Source: Bordetella parapertussis (GTDB lineage Bacteria; Pseudomonadota; Gammaproteobacteria; Burkholderiales; Burkholderiaceae_D). Taken from it: a DNA stretch of 49,404 nt. Below, one piece after another: positions 34,934 to 42,747 of this stretch; the first letter of the stretch is position 1, and every line of letters starts with the position of its first letter. A program made the translations under genes and the position numbers. Location: assembly GCA_945883145.1 (NCBI GenBank), contig CAMCXB010000010.1, positions 1-49,404 on the forward strand, written 5' to 3'. Under the pieces are notes generated by a model. That model was not told the origin of the DNA. It made no database searches and worked only from the letters and a program-made list of their open reading frames with translations.

Positions 34934-35644
34934 ATGCTGCAAAATTTTTTATTACAGCCTACTCGTATCATGATTGTTGAAGATGATCCTGTAACAAGGC
35001 GCTTGTTATGTCATGCAGTAGAAACAGAGCGCACTCTTAGCCTGCATGGTGCGTTTGCTTGCGTTGCTGATGCACTCGCTTGGTTAAAGACTGAAACGGT
35101 AGATTTATTATTGACTGATTTAGGTTTGCCGGATGGTTCAGGGCTTAGCATTATTGAAGCTTGTCGTAAGCGATTACCCCATGCAGACATCATGGTCATT
35201 ACGATGTCGAGTGATGAAGAGCATGTGTTGGCATGTATAGAAGCAGGGGCAGCTGGTTATGTGCTGAAAGAAGCAGGTCATATTGATATTGTGCGAGCGC
35301 TATTAGATTTGCGAGCGGGAGGTTCTCCTATCAGTCCTGTGATTGCGCGTAAAGTGTTAGCGCGTATGGTGAAATTTAGGCCACAAGAGACCGATGCATT
35401 TGAAGAAAATGGCGCGCAGCTACTTACGCCGCGAGAAAATGCCATTCTAGAATTGATTGCAAAAGGTGGCAGCTACGCCAAAGTGGCTGAAGCTTTGGGT
35501 TTATCGGTCGGCACCGTGCAAACACATGTCAAAAACATCTACGGTAAATTATCTGTACATTCACGTGGTGAAGCGGTCTATGAGGCGCATAGACGAGGTT
35601 TAATTCGCATCAATGAGGCGAAATTAAGTAATGTGCTCACCTAA
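34934..35644 (+). CDS. NarL/FixJ-family response regulator (orphan)
   Basis: A 236-aa two-component regulator. The receiver domain (about residues 10-125) has the acidic pair in VEDD (17-18), the phosphate-accepting D62 in LLTDLGLPDG, and K112 in YVLKEAG. The C-terminal LuxR-type HTH (about residues 164-225) reads LTPRENAILELIAKGGSYAKVAEALGLS in sequence, then VGTVQTHVKNIYGKL. No histidine kinase gene is nearby. It sits just upstream of petABC on the same strand, separated by 180 bp that contain a petA promoter candidate. Target genes are unknown. Confidence 0.92.
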   Translation: MLQNFLLQPTRIMIVEDDPVTRRLLCHAVETERTLSLHGAFACVADALAWLKTETVDLLLTDLGLPDGSGLSIIEACRKRLPHADIMVITMSSDEEHVLACIEAGAAGYVLKEAGHIDIVRALLDLRAGGSPISPVIARKVLARMVKFRPQETDAFEENGAQLLTPRENAILELIAKGGSYAKVAEALGLSVGTVQTHVKNIYGKLSVHSRGEAVYEAHRRGLIRINEAKLSNVLT

Positions 35645-35741
35645 TGGAGGTATTTATCGCATTTCGATGTCATAAAAATAATAAATATCGAATCTTATCT
35701 ACTTAGCTAATTGAAAACAAAGACTTAAGTACTCTTCGTGC

Positions 35742-35770
35742 TACAAAAGAATTCCGCGCTCCGATATAAT
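35742..35770 (+). promoter_or_regulatory. Candidate promoter of petABC
   Basis: A perfect TATAAT lies at 35765-35770 with TACAAA at 35742-35747 and a 17-bp spacer; the -35 is weak. The predicted transcript begins about 48 nt before the petA ATG. Confidence 0.45.
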
Positions 35771-35824
35771 GTAGGGTTGCTAGAAGTTTCATATTAGTTT
35801 TGCAATTCTACGAATGGGGTTGTT

Positions 35825-36433
35825 ATGAGTGATGAAAAGCAGGTCGACGCGGGTCGGCGTGGTCTACTGGTTGCAACTTGCGCTGCAGGTGGTGTAGCTG
35901 GATTGGCCGGAGCTGGTGCCTTTGTTTCCACATTTGAGCCTTCTGAGCGTGCTAAAGCAGCTGGTGCTCCAGTAGAAGTTGATATCGCCGATTTAAAACC
36001 CGGCGAAATGAAAACCGTGGAGTGGCGAGGCAAGCCAGTATGGATAGTCAAACGTACTCCCGATATGGTGGAGTCGCTGAAAAAAGCGGACGCACAGCTC
36101 GCTGATCCAAAATCTGAACGTAATCCAGAAGATTTAACACCGGACTACGCTCGCAATGAAGCGCGTTCAATCAAGCCAGAAATTCTAGTGGCAGTTGGTA
36201 TCTGCTCACACTTGGGCTGCTCACCAACGACGAAATTCCAGCCAGGTGCGCAACCTTCCTTGCCCGATGATTGGGCGGGTGGCTTCCTTTGCCCTTGTCA
36301 TGGTTCCACCTTTGATTTGGCTGGTCGTGTTTATAAAAATAAACCAGCACCAGATAACTTACAGGTACCGCGACACATGTATGTAAGCGATACAAAAATC
36401 GTAATCGGTAAAGATCAGAAAGGTGAGGCTTGA
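35825..36433 (+). CDS. petA: Ubiquinol-cytochrome c reductase iron-sulfur (Rieske) subunit
   Basis: Rieske protein of the bc1 complex, 202 aa. The N-terminus holds a twin arginine (R11-R12 in GRRGLLVAT) followed by a hydrophobic anchor (about residues 13-35), so it is an expected Tat substrate. The 2Fe-2S ligands are C127 and H129 (ICSHLGC, with C132) and C156 and H159 (CPCHGS, with C158); C132 and C158 form the usual disulfide. The soluble domain faces the periplasm. First gene of petABC; its stop overlaps the petB start. Confidence 0.97.
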   Translation: MSDEKQVDAGRRGLLVATCAAGGVAGLAGAGAFVSTFEPSERAKAAGAPVEVDIADLKPGEMKTVEWRGKPVWIVKRTPDMVESLKKADAQLADPKSERNPEDLTPDYARNEARSIKPEILVAVGICSHLGCSPTTKFQPGAQPSLPDDWAGGFLCPCHGSTFDLAGRVYKNKPAPDNLQVPRHMYVSDTKIVIGKDQKGEA

Positions 36434-37839
36434 TGATGGCATTCGTTGAAAAAAAATTACCTGCAGATGCACCAGTAGCCCAAAAAGCTTTAGCTTGGGT
36501 TGATGATCGTTTTCCACTAACTAAACTGTGGAATGATCAGTGGGGCAAATACTATGCACCTAAGAATTTCAATTTTTTTTACTTGTTTGGTTCATTGGCT
36601 GCGTTAGTTTTAGTTATACAAATTGTCACTGGCATTTTCTTGGTGATGAACTACAAGCCTGACGCTAATCTCGCCTTCGCATCAGTTGAATACATCATGC
36701 GTGAAGTGCCTTGGGGTTGGTTAGTGCGCTACATGCATTCCACAGGTGCTTCAGCATTTTTCATTGTGGTGTTTTTACACATGACGCGTGCGCTGCTGTA
36801 TGGTTCATATCGTAAGCCACGTGAATTAATCTGGTTGTTTGGCGTAGCGATTTTCTTGTGCTTGATGGCAGAAGCTTTCTTCGGTTATCTGCTGCCATGG
36901 GGGCAAATGTCTTATTGGGGCGCACAAGTGATTGTGAATTTATTTGGTGCGATTCCTTTCATCGGTCCAGATCTGTCATTGTGGATACGTGGTGATTATG
37001 TTGTATCCGATGCAACCTTAAATCGTTTCTTTGCATTCCACGTGATTGCTATTCCCCTAGTATTGTTGGGCTTAGTTGTAGCGCATTTGATCGCATTACA
37101 TGAAGTTGGCTCAAACAATCCAGATGGTATTGAAGTGAAAGAAAATCTGGGTCCAGATGGTCATGGCATCGATATGATTCCTTCCCATCCGTACTACTCA
37201 GCTAAAGATGTTTTTGGTGTATCAGTGTTCTTGACGATTTTTAGTGCAGTCGTATTTTTTGCTCCTGAAATGGGCGGGTACTTCTTGGAATACAATAATT
37301 TTATTCCTGCTGATTCACTCAAGACACCACCACACATTGCGCCAGTCTGGTACTTCACACCGTTCTATTCCATCTTGCGAGCCACAACATCGCAATTCAT
37401 GATTGCATTGATTATTGGTGTGGCTGCGTATGCGGCATTGATCGTGCTGAAAACCCAACTGCCACAGTTAATAAAACGCGCTGTAATGGGAGTAGCGGTT
37501 GTTGTTGCGATTGCCATGTTGGTACTCGATGCAAAATTCTGGGGTGTGGTGTTGATGGGTGTGTCAGTCATTATTCTTGCTGGTTTGCCTTGGTTAGATC
37601 ACTCACCAGTCAAGTCCATACGCTATCGTCCTGATTGGCACAAATATGTCTACATACTTTTTGGTGTTGCATTCGTCGTGCTTGGTTATTTAGGAATTTT
37701 GCCTCCAACAGAAGGTCGTACCTTGGTGGCACAATTATTCACTTTTGTTTACTTCGGTTTCTTCTTGCTTATGCCATGGTGGAGCAAGATGGGTGAATTC
37801 AAGCAAGTACCATCGCGTGTAACTTTCCATCCGCACTAA
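36433..37839 (+). CDS. petB: Cytochrome b of the bc1 complex
   Basis: Eight-helix cytochrome b that carries the two b haems and the quinol sites. The 468-aa product has haem-ligand pairs H102/H116 in helix 2 and H203/H218 in helix 4. GYLLPWGQMSYWGA is present, and the Qo-site PEWY motif appears here as PVWYFTPFYSILRA. I chose the ATG at 36433, whose A is the last base of the petA TGA; the next codon is also ATG. It is longer than mitochondrial cytochrome b because of extra C-terminal helices, as usual in Betaproteobacteria. Confidence 0.97.
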   Translation: MMAFVEKKLPADAPVAQKALAWVDDRFPLTKLWNDQWGKYYAPKNFNFFYLFGSLAALVLVIQIVTGIFLVMNYKPDANLAFASVEYIMREVPWGWLVRYMHSTGASAFFIVVFLHMTRALLYGSYRKPRELIWLFGVAIFLCLMAEAFFGYLLPWGQMSYWGAQVIVNLFGAIPFIGPDLSLWIRGDYVVSDATLNRFFAFHVIAIPLVLLGLVVAHLIALHEVGSNNPDGIEVKENLGPDGHGIDMIPSHPYYSAKDVFGVSVFLTIFSAVVFFAPEMGGYFLEYNNFIPADSLKTPPHIAPVWYFTPFYSILRATTSQFMIALIIGVAAYAALIVLKTQLPQLIKRAVMGVAVVVAIAMLVLDAKFWGVVLMGVSVIILAGLPWLDHSPVKSIRYRPDWHKYVYILFGVAFVVLGYLGILPPTEGRTLVAQLFTFVYFGFFLLMPWWSKMGEFKQVPSRVTFHPH

Positions 37840-37859
37840 GCCGCAAAGGAAAAATAATA

Positions 37860-38624
37860 ATGAAACAGTTGAAAAAACTACTTGCGGCTCTGGTATTGAT
37901 GCCTACCCTAGTAATGGCAAGTGAAGCCGGCTATCCTTTGGATCGCGCACCTGATCGAGGTCAAGACATGTCAGCTTTACAAAATGGCGCTAAGCTTTTT
38001 GTGAACTACTGTCTGAACTGCCACTCTGCATCAATGATGCGTTACAACCGTTTACGTGATCTAGGATTGTCAGAAGAACAGATTCGTGACAACTTACTGT
38101 TTACCTCTGACAAAGTGGGTGATTTGATGAAATCAAATCTCAACGCTACAGATGCAAAAAAATGGTTTGGCGCAGTACCACCGGATTTGTCTGTCATTGC
38201 ACGTGCTAAAGCATCAGGTGATGGGTCAGGTGCAGATTGGATTTACACCTACTTGCGCACTTATTACAAAGACGATTCGCGTGCAACTGGTTGGAATAAT
38301 TTAGTTTTTCCAAACGTAGGTATGCCCCATGTGCTATGGGAGCTGCAAGGTGTACGTGCAGCTAAGTTTGAAGAAGAAAAAGATTCGCATGATGCAAGTA
38401 AAACCATACATAAGTTCGCTGGTTTCGAGCAGATCAAAGCAGGTAAGTTGAATGTCCAGGAATATGACAGTGCTATAGCTGATTTAGTTGCTTACTTGGA
38501 CTGGATGGGCGAACCTGTTAAAAACAAACGCCAAAGATTAGGTGTGTGGGTTTTATTTTTAATGTCGATACTTGTATTTTTAACATGGCGTCTTAATGCT
38601 TCTTTCTGGAAAGAAGTTAAATAA
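37860..38624 (+). CDS. petC: Cytochrome c1 of the bc1 complex
   Basis: Haem c1 subunit passing electrons from the Rieske centre to cytochrome c. The 254-aa protein has a Sec signal peptide cleaved after VMA (residue 20), the haem-binding C51-L-N-C54-H55, and the distal Met ligand M155 in PNVGMPHVLW. A C-terminal membrane helix (about residues 226-246, WVLFLMSILVFLTW) anchors it. An AAGGAAAAATA ribosome-binding site lies between petB and petC. Followed by a terminator hairpin. Confidence 0.97.
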   Translation: MKQLKKLLAALVLMPTLVMASEAGYPLDRAPDRGQDMSALQNGAKLFVNYCLNCHSASMMRYNRLRDLGLSEEQIRDNLLFTSDKVGDLMKSNLNATDAKKWFGAVPPDLSVIARAKASGDGSGADWIYTYLRTYYKDDSRATGWNNLVFPNVGMPHVLWELQGVRAAKFEEEKDSHDASKTIHKFAGFEQIKAGKLNVQEYDSAIADLVAYLDWMGEPVKNKRQRLGVWVLFLMSILVFLTWRLNASFWKEVK

Positions 38625-38702
38625 AGTGTGATCTGTCTTTTATTGTGATTCACCTTAATACTTAATAGGTGGGGCGCGATAAAAGATAGCTGAGTGTATT
38701 TG

Positions 38703-38735
38703 GGGTGAGGCGAGGTCGTCTCACCCTCTTTGTTT
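38703..38735 (+). terminator. Probable terminator after petABC
   Basis: GGGTGAGGCG (38703-38712) pairs with CGTCTCACCC (38717-38726) over 10 bp with one G-T pair and loop AGGT; the T-rich stretch TCTTTGTTTT follows. It sits 16 bp before the sspA start, so some read-through into sspA is possible. Confidence 0.72.
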
Positions 38736-38751
38736 TCAAGGAACTGCAAAC

Positions 38752-39363
38752 ATGATGGTCCTCTACTCGGGCACAACCTGCCCATTCTCCCAACGTTGCC
38801 GTCTCGTCTTGTTCGAAAAAGGCATGGACTTTGAAATTCGTGATGTTGATCTCTTCAACAAACCAGAAGACATCTCCACCATGAATCCTTATGGTCAAGT
38901 GCCTATTCTTGTAGAGCGTGATTTAGTGCTTTACGAATCCAATATCATTAATGAATATATTGATGAGCGTTTTCCGCATCCGCAATTAATGCCAGCCGAT
39001 CCGCTCATGCGTGCTCGTGCCAGACTGATGCTCTTTAATTTTGAAAAAGAGATGTTCATTCATGTGCATACGTTAGAAAATGAAAAATCGCGCGCAGCTG
39101 AGAAAAGTCATGAAAAAGCACGCAATGAAATTCGTGATCGACTCACAACCTTAGCGCCTTTATTCTTAAAGAATAAATATATGTTGGGTGAAGAGTTTTC
39201 CATGTTGGATGTGGCCATTGCGCCCTTGCTCTGGCGATTGGATCATTATGGTGTTGAGCTTTCAAAAACAGCAGCACCATTGATGAAATATGCAGAGAGA
39301 ATTTTTTCTCGTCCCGCCTATATTGAAGCATTGACCCCATCTGAAAAAGTCATGCGTCGTTAA
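38752..39363 (+). CDS. sspA: Stringent starvation protein A (GST-fold)
   Basis: An RNA-polymerase-associated protein with a glutathione-S-transferase fold, 203 aa. The N-terminal thioredoxin-like part begins MVLYSGTTCPFSQRCRLVL and contains NPYGQVPILVERDLVLYESNIINEYIDERFPHPQLMP (in pieces, about residues 45-81), the SspA signature. The C-terminal helical part ends in a typical AYIEALTPSEKVMR. Two ATG codons lie in tandem at the start. petABC-sspA-sspB synteny is typical of Betaproteobacteria. Confidence 0.95.
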   Translation: MMVLYSGTTCPFSQRCRLVLFEKGMDFEIRDVDLFNKPEDISTMNPYGQVPILVERDLVLYESNIINEYIDERFPHPQLMPADPLMRARARLMLFNFEKEMFIHVHTLENEKSRAAEKSHEKARNEIRDRLTTLAPLFLKNKYMLGEEFSMLDVAIAPLLWRLDHYGVELSKTAAPLMKYAERIFSRPAYIEALTPSEKVMRR

Positions 39364-39374
39364 TTAGCTTGAAT

Positions 39375-39412
39375 CCGCCTTGCGCAGTAGTGGGTTCAGA
39401 TGTGCAAGGCGG
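39375..39412 (+). other. Long hairpin between sspA and sspB
   Basis: CCGCCTTGCGCA (39375-39386) pairs with TGTGCAAGGCGG (39401-39412) over 12 bp with one wobble and a 14-nt loop. No T-run follows. A second small stem AGGATG/CATCCT with a 3-nt loop lies at 39425-39439. They occupy most of the 112-bp gap before sspB and may control sspB expression or protect the sspA transcript. Confidence 0.5.
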
Positions 39413-39475
39413 GAAGTTTGATATAGGATGTATCATCCTTTATAACTATCTTTCTTCTGTCCTGGAACCCGAGTC

Positions 39476-39982
39476 ATGTCTGAGATTTCAACTAAGCCTT
39501 ATTTACTGCGTGCACTGTATGAATGGTGCACAGACAGCGGCTTTACGCCCTACATCGTCGTCATCGTAGACTCTTCCACTAAAGTGCCAATGGAGTTCGT
39601 CAAGAACGGCGAGATCGTGCTAAATATTAGTTTTAGTGCGACGGCGCAGCTCAAGATGGATAATAATTTTGTGCATTTTCGCGCGCGTTTTGGCGGAGTA
39701 AGCCGCGAAATCGAAGTGCCGATGGAGAATGTCACTGCAATTTATGCGCGTGAAAATGGTCAGGGAATGACCTTTGATACCAACTTAGCCGAACGCTTAG
39801 CTAGCAAAAAGAAAAATCTGGGCGAAGATGCGGACGCTAGTAATCAGAAAGCTGAAACGGTGTTTACCTTGGCTGCAGTCCCAAAAGGGGATACGCAACA
39901 GTCAGGCGAAAAAGCTAATGACGGTGATCAGCCAGATCCGCCAAAACCCAGTGGCAAACCTACGCTGACTCGTATCAAATAA
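39476..39982 (+). CDS. sspB: ClpXP protease specificity-enhancing factor SspB
   Basis: Adaptor that brings ssrA-tagged proteins to ClpXP; 168 aa. The substrate-binding domain (about residues 1-110) shows STKPYLLRALYEWC, FTPYIVVIVD and the block NGEIVLNISFSATAQLKM. A flexible acidic/proline-rich tail ends in PTLTRIK, matching the ClpX-binding C-terminal motif of SspB. It is encoded after sspA and before tRNA-Thr. Confidence 0.95.
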   Translation: MSEISTKPYLLRALYEWCTDSGFTPYIVVIVDSSTKVPMEFVKNGEIVLNISFSATAQLKMDNNFVHFRARFGGVSREIEVPMENVTAIYARENGQGMTFDTNLAERLASKKKNLGEDADASNQKAETVFTLAAVPKGDTQQSGEKANDGDQPDPPKPSGKPTLTRIK

Positions 39983-39984
39983 CG

Positions 39985-39990
39985 TATAAT
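39985..39990 (+). promoter_or_regulatory. Candidate -10 box of the tRNA-Thr gene
   Basis: A perfect TATAAT lies 3 bp after the sspB stop and about 50 bp before the mature tRNA 5' end. No good -35 is evident at 16-18 bp. Confidence 0.4.
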
Positions 39991-40002
39991 CCCGCTTTTG
40001 CT

Positions 40003-40029
40003 AATTCTTAGAAAATTTCCCTAAGAATT
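40003..40029 (+). repeat. Perfect 9-bp inverted repeat in the tRNA-Thr leader
   Basis: AATTCTTAG (40003-40011) and CTAAGAATT (40021-40029) are exact reverse complements around a 9-nt spacer. It lies between the candidate -10 box and the tRNA, so it would form a stem-loop at the 5' end of the precursor. It might also be a protein-binding site. Confidence 0.6.
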
Positions 40030-40039
40030 CTGTCCAAAA

Positions 40040-40115
40040 GCCGGCTTAGCTCATCTGGTAGAGCACATGATTTGTAATCATGGGGTGGCGGGTTCAAGTC
40101 CTGCAGCCGGCACCA
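40040..40115 (+). tRNA. tRNA-Thr (anticodon TGT)
   Basis: A 76-nt cloverleaf including an encoded CCA. The acceptor stem is GCCGGCT/AGCCGGC with discriminator A. The D arm is GCTCATCTGGTAGAGC, the anticodon stem is CATGA/TCATG with loop TTTGTAA (anticodon TGT, reads ACA), and the T arm contains GGTTCAAGTCC. It is followed by a strong terminator. Confidence 0.98.
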
Positions 40116-40128
40116 CTAATCTGTAAGT

Positions 40129-40158
40129 AAAAACGCCCATTTACATGGGCGTTTTTTT
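40129..40158 (+). terminator. Strong, probably bidirectional terminator after tRNA-Thr
   Basis: AAAAACGCCCAT (40129-40140) and ATGGGCGTTTTT (40145-40156) make a perfect 12-bp stem with loop TTAC and end in seven T. The A-run on the left gives a T-run on the other strand, so it can also end the cstA-ybdD transcript arriving from the right. Confidence 0.92.
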
Positions 40159-40190
40159 GTGCCTAACCTAGATAGGCTACCTATAAATTG

Positions 40191-40391
40191 TTAGCAGCAA
40201 CGCGCAATTCTTCCATTGCCACCATAACGCGCCTCCTGTCGTTCACGAAAGAATTCTTCATATGTCATAGGAGTGAGCTCAGGATGTTGCGATTGGAAAT
40301 GCGTTAGATAGACATCGTAATCGGGCAGGCCGATCATCAGACGCGCTGTCTGTCCGAGATATGCACCGACCTTGCCGAGATTACTAAACAT
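40191..40391 (-). CDS. ybdD: YbdD/YjiX family small protein (DUF466)
   Basis: A 66-aa protein with the family pattern: GLPDYDVYLTHFQSQHPE, then MTYEEFFRERQEARYGG, and a C-terminal RCC. YbdD/YjiX proteins are encoded beside CstA-type carriers and have been linked to transporter activity. It lies 11 bp behind cstA on the same strand. Confidence 0.92.
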   Translation of the reverse strand: MFSNLGKVGAYLGQTARLMIGLPDYDVYLTHFQSQHPELTPMTYEEFFRERQEARYGGNGRIARCC

Positions 40392-40402
40392 AAGCTGTCC
40401 TT

Positions 40403-42466
40403 TTAAGCGTTTGCTGTTTCAAGTTTCACTGCTTCAGTTTCCACGCTAGTAGGATGCGCAGAACGCAAAGCTTGTAAACAAGCACGGATGCCGAAGAATA
40501 ATACAGACAGCAACACCGCCATAAAGAGTGCAGCCAGAGTCGCATCTACATAATCATTGATGATAATTTGCTGCATTTGTGCGGGCGACTTAGCTGGTGC
40601 AATCACATTACCTTCTGACGCAGCAGCTGAATATTTAGCAGCATGAGCCAAGAAACCAATCTTAGGATTTTCATGGAAAATCTTTTGGTAACCAGCAGTC
40701 AGTGTACAAATCAACAGCCAGCATAAAGGCAGCATAGTTACCCATGCAAATTTCTCACGCTTGAGTTTGAACAACACAACCGTTGCCAGAGTTAAGGCAA
40801 TTGCAGCCAGCATTTGATTTGAAATACCAAACAAAGGCCATAGCGTATTAATGCCGCCTAGTGGATCGACTACACCTTGATACAGGAAATAACCCCAAGC
40901 ACCAACGCATAACAAGGTGGCAGAAATATTCGACACTAAGGATGGAATTTTTTTGAACGGAGGAATTAGTGTACCTAATAGGTCTTGCAACATAAAACGA
41001 CCGACACGCGTACCTGCATCCACAGCAGTCAGAATAAATAACGCTTCGAATAAAATCGCAAAGTGATACCAGAACGCCATCAGCGCTTTACCACCAATTA
41101 CAGAAGAAAATATTTGCGCCATACCGACTGCCAGAGTTGGAGCGCCACCAGTACGAGAAATAATTGTTGTTTCACCGACATTGCTAGCTGTTTCACGCAA
41201 CATCTCAGGCGTGACTACAAAGCCCCACTGACTAATTGCAAGTGCTGCACTCTCCGCTGTTGTGCCGAGTACTGCAGCTGGACTATTCATTGCGAAATAA
41301 ACACCAGGCTCAATGATAGAAGCAGAAACAATCGCCATCACTGCGACAAAGGATTCCATCAACATGCCACCATAACCAATATAGGGCGCATGCATTTCAT
41401 TTTCTAAAAGCTTAGGTGTGGTACCAGAAGAAATAAGAGAATGAAAACCTGATACAGCACCACAGGCAATCGTAATGAATAAGAAGGGAAACAAAGTGCC
41501 AGACCAAACAGGACCTGAGCCATCAATAAATTTAGTCACAGCAGGCATCTTTAATTCCGGCGCAACGAATACGATACCTAGTGCGAGCGCCACAATCGCA
41601 CCGATCTTAAGAAAGGTGGAAAGATAGTCACGTGGTGCAAGCAATAACCACACTGGTAAAACTGAAGCTACCACGCCATATGCAAGCAGCATCCAAGTCA
41701 GTTGCTTACCATTGAAAGTAAACATAGGGCCAAGGATAGGATCAGCAGCGACGTGCCCGCCTGCGACAATGGACAACATCAGAAGAACAAAACCAATCAG
41801 AGATACTTCCGCTACTTGACCTGGGCGTATGTAACGACTGTAAATACCCATAAATAAAGCAATAGGAATCGTTGCTGCGACGGTGAAGGTGCCCCAAGGA
41901 CTTTCTGCTAATGCTTTCACAACGATGAGTGCTAACACCGCCAACAGAATCGTCATGATCATGAAGGTGCCAAACAAGGCAATCACGCCAGGTACAAGTC
42001 CGAGCTCAGATTTAATTAAATCACCAAGGGATCGTCCATCGCGCCGAACAGAGACAAACAAAATCATGAAATCTTGTACGGCACCGGCCAAGATAGCACC
42101 AACCAAGATCCACATTACCCCAGGTAGATAACCCATTTGCGCAGCAAGTACAGGCCCGACTAAAGGACCTGCTCCAGCAATGGCTGCGAAATGATGACCG
42201 AATAAGACATGCTTATGCGTCGGTACATAATCTAAGCCATCATTGAGTCTGACTGCTGGTGTGGCACGCGTCGCATCGAGTTGCATTACATGTGTGGCGA
42301 TATAACGAGCGTAAAAACGAAAACCAATCATGTAAACCGCAACGGCAGCAATCACGATCCATAATGCATTAATACTTTCGCCACGAGAGAGCGCGATCAT
42401 GCCAAGGGCGACTGCTCCTAAGACGGATAGCGCTAGCCAGCCAGCGTTTTTCACGATTGAACTCAT
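40403..42466 (-). CDS. cstA: CstA/BtsT-family carbon starvation transporter
   Basis: A 687-aa inner-membrane protein with about 16-18 hydrophobic segments. It contains CstA blocks such as LNDGLDYVPTHKHVLFGHHFAAIAGAGPLVGPVLAAQ (in pieces, about residues 75-111) and ISSGTTPKLL. E. coli relatives take up peptides (CstA) or pyruvate (BtsT); the substrate here cannot be decided by eye. I chose the ATG at 42466, with GGAG seven bases upstream; a TTG four codons earlier lies within that ribosome-binding site and is unlikely. It is cotranscribed with ybdD. Confidence 0.95.
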   Translation of the reverse strand: MSSIVKNAGWLALSVLGAVALGMIALSRGESINALWIVIAAVAVYMIGFRFYARYIATHVMQLDATRATPAVRLNDGLDYVPTHKHVLFGHHFAAIAGAGPLVGPVLAAQMGYLPGVMWILVGAILAGAVQDFMILFVSVRRDGRSLGDLIKSELGLVPGVIALFGTFMIMTILLAVLALIVVKALAESPWGTFTVAATIPIALFMGIYSRYIRPGQVAEVSLIGFVLLMLSIVAGGHVAADPILGPMFTFNGKQLTWMLLAYGVVASVLPVWLLLAPRDYLSTFLKIGAIVALALGIVFVAPELKMPAVTKFIDGSGPVWSGTLFPFLFITIACGAVSGFHSLISSGTTPKLLENEMHAPYIGYGGMLMESFVAVMAIVSASIIEPGVYFAMNSPAAVLGTTAESAALAISQWGFVVTPEMLRETASNVGETTIISRTGGAPTLAVGMAQIFSSVIGGKALMAFWYHFAILFEALFILTAVDAGTRVGRFMLQDLLGTLIPPFKKIPSLVSNISATLLCVGAWGYFLYQGVVDPLGGINTLWPLFGISNQMLAAIALTLATVVLFKLKREKFAWVTMLPLCWLLICTLTAGYQKIFHENPKIGFLAHAAKYSAAASEGNVIAPAKSPAQMQQIIINDYVDATLAALFMAVLLSVLFFGIRACLQALRSAHPTSVETEAVKLETANA

Positions 42467-42510
42467 GCGTGTCTCCAAAATTTTATGTTATTAAAGCGGG
42501 TAATCGGCGG

Positions 42511-42516
42511 ATTATA
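42511..42516 (-). promoter_or_regulatory. Candidate -10 box of cstA
   Basis: On the minus strand TATAAT lies about 45 nt before the cstA ATG, with only a weak -35 (TAAGCA, 16-bp spacing). ACCCT/AGGGT arms bracket the core promoter region. The rest of the 281-bp gap to the next gene (42467-42747) shows no gene. Confidence 0.4.
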
Positions 42517-42747
42517 ACCCTGAAAAACAGCCTGCTTAGGGTCGTAGTATGATGAAAAATATGTATCAAAATGGTCAAAAGTGTTTGTTGCTTAAAGCGT
42601 TATAAACATGGAATCAGACCTAGTCAACAGAGTCTCAGAAACAGAATAGTCGAATCAACAGAAAACATCAGTCAGCGCTGCTCTATTGAGTTTTGATAGG
42701 GTTAAATGTAATACCAGACCCAGCGACAATAGGATTAGGGAGCATCA

